A stretch of 9,559 bases of DNA from an uncultured Clostridium sp. GTDB lineage: Bacteria > Bacillota > Clostridia > TANB77 > CAG-508. The position numbers and the translations under genes were made by a program. A model generated the notes under the pieces. That model was given only the letters and a program-made list of their open reading frames with translations, was not told the origin of the DNA and ran no database searches. Location of the stretch: positions 1-9,559 of the forward strand of contig USQA01000034.1 of assembly GCA_900556695.1 (NCBI GenBank), in the 5' to 3' direction. Positions 7,595 to 9,559 of the stretch are shown in pieces. Numbering within the stretch: position 1 is the first letter of the stretch; the number at the start of each line of letters is the position of its first letter.

Positions 7595-8377
7595 ATGGGA
7601 AGAGTTCCAAGAAAAAATATGAAAGATTCATCATTTTTTCATATTATGGTTCAAGGATTGAACAAAGAATATATTTTTGATACAAAAAGGAATATGAAAA
7701 AGTATCATGAGTATGCTTACAAAAATAGCGAAAATATAGATATATTAGCATATTGCTTAATGAATAATCATGCTCACTTTTTGATTTATTCTAATGAAAT
7801 AAAAAATATAGGAAATTGGATGAAAAAAACTAATACAAGTTATGCATTGTATTATAATAAAAAGCGCGATAGAGTAGGCTATGTTTTTAGGGATAGGTAT
7901 AAATCTCAAGTTATAGATAATGAGAAATATTTGTACACATGTGCTAAATACATCCATGAGAATCCATTAAAAGCAAAAATTTGTAAAAACTTAAAAGACT
8001 ATGAGTTTTCGAGCTTTGTGGAAATTTATAAATGTAGTGAACCTGCTGTGTATGAACATATAAGACGATTTATAAAAAATAAAGAATCACAAGATTTAAT
8101 AAATTTTAATGAAGAATATAGAAAAAATGAGTCAGATGATAAGTTTGAATTACTTGAAAATGAAGAGATTGATAAACAATTTATATGTAAAAGTATAATT
8201 AGGAGTTTTTTAAATAATAATAAAATAAATTTGAGAGATTTGAGGTTTGAAAAAGCTCTTTTGAAAGAATTAGTAGAAACTTTAAAAATCAAAAATGGAA
8301 TTTCGTATAGAGAAATTGAAAGAAATATAGGAATTAATAAAGAAAGTTTAAGAAAAATTATAAAAAATGGGGAATAG
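7595..8377 (+). CDS. REP-associated tyrosine transposase-like protein (RAYT; IS200/IS605-like Y1 HUH nuclease) with C-terminal HTH
   Basis: This 260-residue protein has a Y1-transposase domain. FHIMVQGLNKEYIF opens it, followed by LAYCLMNNHAHFLIY with the metal-binding His59-Ala60-His61 (HUH), GYVFRDRYKS (95-104), and KYIHENPLKAKI, where Tyr119 is the likely nucleophile. RAYTs of this kind cut and join single-stranded DNA at REP hairpins. Residues ~235-257 (GISYREIERNIGINKESLRKI) form a helix-turn-helix, seen in some longer RAYT groups. No key residue appears lost, so it may be active. GAAGGA lies eight bases before the ATG. It has no cargo, no partner TnpB and no IS ends, only REP elements on both sides. 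tilS starts two bases after its stop, and the tilS SD lies within its last codons, so the two are probably co-translated. Classed from motifs only; a plain IS200-family transposase is the alternative. Confidence 0.85.
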   Translation: MGRVPRKNMKDSSFFHIMVQGLNKEYIFDTKRNMKKYHEYAYKNSENIDILAYCLMNNHAHFLIYSNEIKNIGNWMKKTNTSYALYYNKKRDRVGYVFRDRYKSQVIDNEKYLYTCAKYIHENPLKAKICKNLKDYEFSSFVEIYKCSEPAVYEHIRRFIKNKESQDLINFNEEYRKNESDDKFELLENEEIDKQFICKSIIRSFLNNNKINLRDLRFEKALLKELVETLKIKNGISYREIERNIGINKESLRKIIKNGE

Positions 8378-8379
8378 AG

Positions 8380-9429
8380 ATGTCAAATTTAAAAGAAAAA
8401 GTTTTAGAAACAATAAAAAAATATAATTTAATAGAAGAAGGGGATAAGCTTGTTGTAGCTGTTTCAGGTGGACCAGATTCAATTTGTTTATTAGATATTT
8501 TAAATGAAATAATAAAAAAAGAAATTAATTATCAAGAAGGTCCGTCCCCAGTGGCAAAAAATTGCCAAAAAGGTCCGTCCCCAATGGCAACTTTGGTTGT
8601 GGCTCATGTTAATCATATGATTAGGGCTGAGGCTGATAGCGATGAGGCGTTTGTTAGAGATTATTGTGAAAAAAATAATATTGAATTTTATTCAAAAAGT
8701 ATAGATGTTAAAAAATTGGCTAATAATAGTAAAATAGGAGTTGAAGAAGCTGGTAGAATTGCTAGATATGATTTTTTTGATGAAGTGATGCAAAAAACAA
8801 ATGCTAATAAGGTTGCTATTGCACATAATATGAATGATAGGGCTGAGACTGTTATTATGAATTTGTTAAGAGGCTCTGGTGTTTCTGGATTAATTGGCAT
8901 TGAGGCTAAAAGAGGCATTTATATTAGACCTTTGATCGAGTGTGATAGGCTTGAAATTGAGGAGTATTGTAATAGTAATAATTTAAATCCTAGAATTGAT
9001 AAAACTAATTTTGATAATACTTATACTAGAAATAAAATTAGAAATGTAGTTATTCCTTATATTAAAGAAGAGTTTAATCCTAATATTATTAATACTTTAA
9101 ATAGATTGTCTAATCTAGCATGTGATGAAGAAGCTTTTATTGAAAATCAGGTTGTAATTAAGTATAAAGAGTTACTTTGTAATGAAAATAAAAAAGAAAT
9201 AATATTAGATTTAAAAGGGTTTAATAATCAAGAAAAGGTAATAAAGTCTAGAATTATATTATATACTATAACAAGGCTTTTTGGAACTTCAAAAGGAATT
9301 GAAAAAATACATATAGAAGATATTATAAAACTTTGTAGTAATAATATAGGTAACAAATATTTGACTCCTAATAAAAAAATAAAAGTTTTAGTAAAAAATC
9401 ATAAAATATATTTTATAAGCCAAATATAA
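8380..9429 (+). CDS. tilS: tRNA(Ile)-lysidine synthase TilS, with an 18-residue REP-derived insertion
   Basis: TilS uses ATP and lysine to convert C34 of the CAU-anticodon tRNA-Ile to lysidine, so that the tRNA reads AUA. It is normally essential, and AUA is very common in these genes. The PP-loop SGGPDS is at 29-34. VVAHVNHMIR, GVEEAGRIARYDFF, HNMNDRAETVIMNLLRGSGVSGL, RPLIECDRLEIEEYC and DKTNFDNTYTRNKIRNVVIPYI follow in the family order. Residues 54-71 (GPSPVAKNCQKGPSPMAT) are encoded by a 54-bp REP-like copy; removing it restores a normal NYQ-A-LVVAHVNH join. The protein ends at 349 residues, shorter than the roughly 460 usual in Clostridia, and seems to lack the C-terminal TilS domain, as in known short forms. 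The start follows the transposase stop by two bases, with GGGGAA as SD. Confidence 0.95.
   Translation: MSNLKEKVLETIKKYNLIEEGDKLVVAVSGGPDSICLLDILNEIIKKEINYQEGPSPVAKNCQKGPSPMATLVVAHVNHMIRAEADSDEAFVRDYCEKNNIEFYSKSIDVKKLANNSKIGVEEAGRIARYDFFDEVMQKTNANKVAIAHNMNDRAETVIMNLLRGSGVSGLIGIEAKRGIYIRPLIECDRLEIEEYCNSNNLNPRIDKTNFDNTYTRNKIRNVVIPYIKEEFNPNIINTLNRLSNLACDEEAFIENQVVIKYKELLCNENKKEIILDLKGFNNQEKVIKSRIILYTITRLFGTSKGIEKIHIEDIIKLCSNNIGNKYLTPNKKIKVLVKNHKIYFISQI
8537..8590 (-). repeat. 54-bp REP-like element, copy 3, inserted in frame in tilS
   Basis: On the minus strand this reads the same as copies 1 and 2: two 21-bp units (8570-8590 and 8537-8557 on the plus strand) around a TGGCAA spacer. By hand it matches copy 2 at 50 of 54 positions. 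It is exactly 18 codons and preserves the tilS frame. No target-site duplication is visible, as expected for IS200/RAYT-type chemistry. Confidence 0.9.
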
Positions 9430-9438
9430 GTAGCCGTA

Positions 9439-9457
9439 ATATGTTTAGAAAACGTAT
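9439..9457 (+). other. Weak hairpin after tilS
   Basis: ATATGTTT (9439-9446) can pair with AAACGTAT (9450-9457), one G:U included, around a three-base loop. No U run follows closely, so a terminator role is doubtful. The rest of the region downstream of tilS has no gene within the window. Confidence 0.2.
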
Positions 9458-9490
9458 ATATTTGTAATAAAAAAGTCATATAAAAAAACA

Positions 9491-9519
9491 TTGAAAATCG
9501 TAAATTTATATGTTATAAA
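9491..9519 (+). promoter_or_regulatory. Predicted sigma-A-type promoter facing out of the window
   Basis: TTGAAA (9491-9496) and TATAAA (9514-9519) are separated by 17 bases, with a TGT just before the -10 making an extended -10 form. Transcription would start near 9526. The gene it serves lies beyond 9559 and cannot be identified here. Confidence 0.6.
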
Positions 9520-9559
9520 ATCAATATACTTTATATCAACTCCTGCTTGTTTGGTCTTT

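Noticed and set aside
5289..8590. CRISPR array from the repeated 21-bp units
   Set aside because: There are only two units per site, 12-base spacers that are themselves conserved, scattered sites, and no cas genes.
9430..9559. Riboswitch, T-box or tRNA after tilS
   Set aside because: No cloverleaf or T-box-like elements are visible. Only a weak hairpin and a promoter are supported before the window ends.

Overview
The window is AT-rich DNA, with A/T-ending codons, strong purine-rich ribosome binding sites and sigma-A-type promoters. It fits a low-GC Firmicute, most likely an anaerobic Clostridia member. The gene order rplI-dnaB-(transposase)-tilS and the thioester/SdrD-type wall-anchored proteins support this, but no species can be named from sequence alone. 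All genes lie on the + strand.

Positions 1-5277 are a surface-protein locus. The 3' end of one Cna_B/DUF11-type wall-anchored protein is followed, after a strong SD, by a second, very large adhesin. That adhesin has a signal peptide, an N-terminal thioester domain (Cys74/Gln137), collagen-adhesin B-type modules and a TPSTG-TM-KKK anchor. Its reading frame is broken near 4303-4346: the N-terminal 1132 codons stop at 4349, and the remaining ~320 codons with the wall anchor continue in another frame to 5277. As it stands it would be secreted without its anchor.

Positions 5278-5546 are intergenic. They hold a 54-bp REP-like element that forms a terminator-like hairpin, nested inverted repeats, and a good promoter for rplI. 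Positions 5547-7442 carry rplI (ribosomal protein L9) and dnaB (replicative helicase).

Positions 7443-9429 hold a second 54-bp REP element starting at the first base after the dnaB stop codon, then an IS200-like Y1/HUH transposase of the RAYT type with a C-terminal HTH, then tilS two bases later. A third copy of the 54-bp element, in reverse orientation, sits in frame inside tilS and adds 18 residues to the PP-loop ATPase domain. All three copies are 54 bp, a multiple of three, and stop-free in all six frames. The window ends with ~130 bp of non-coding DNA holding a good outward-facing promoter.

The main point of interest is this compact RAYT-plus-REP system in a housekeeping operon: one element has become a protein segment, one looks like a terminator, and one may supply promoter bases.
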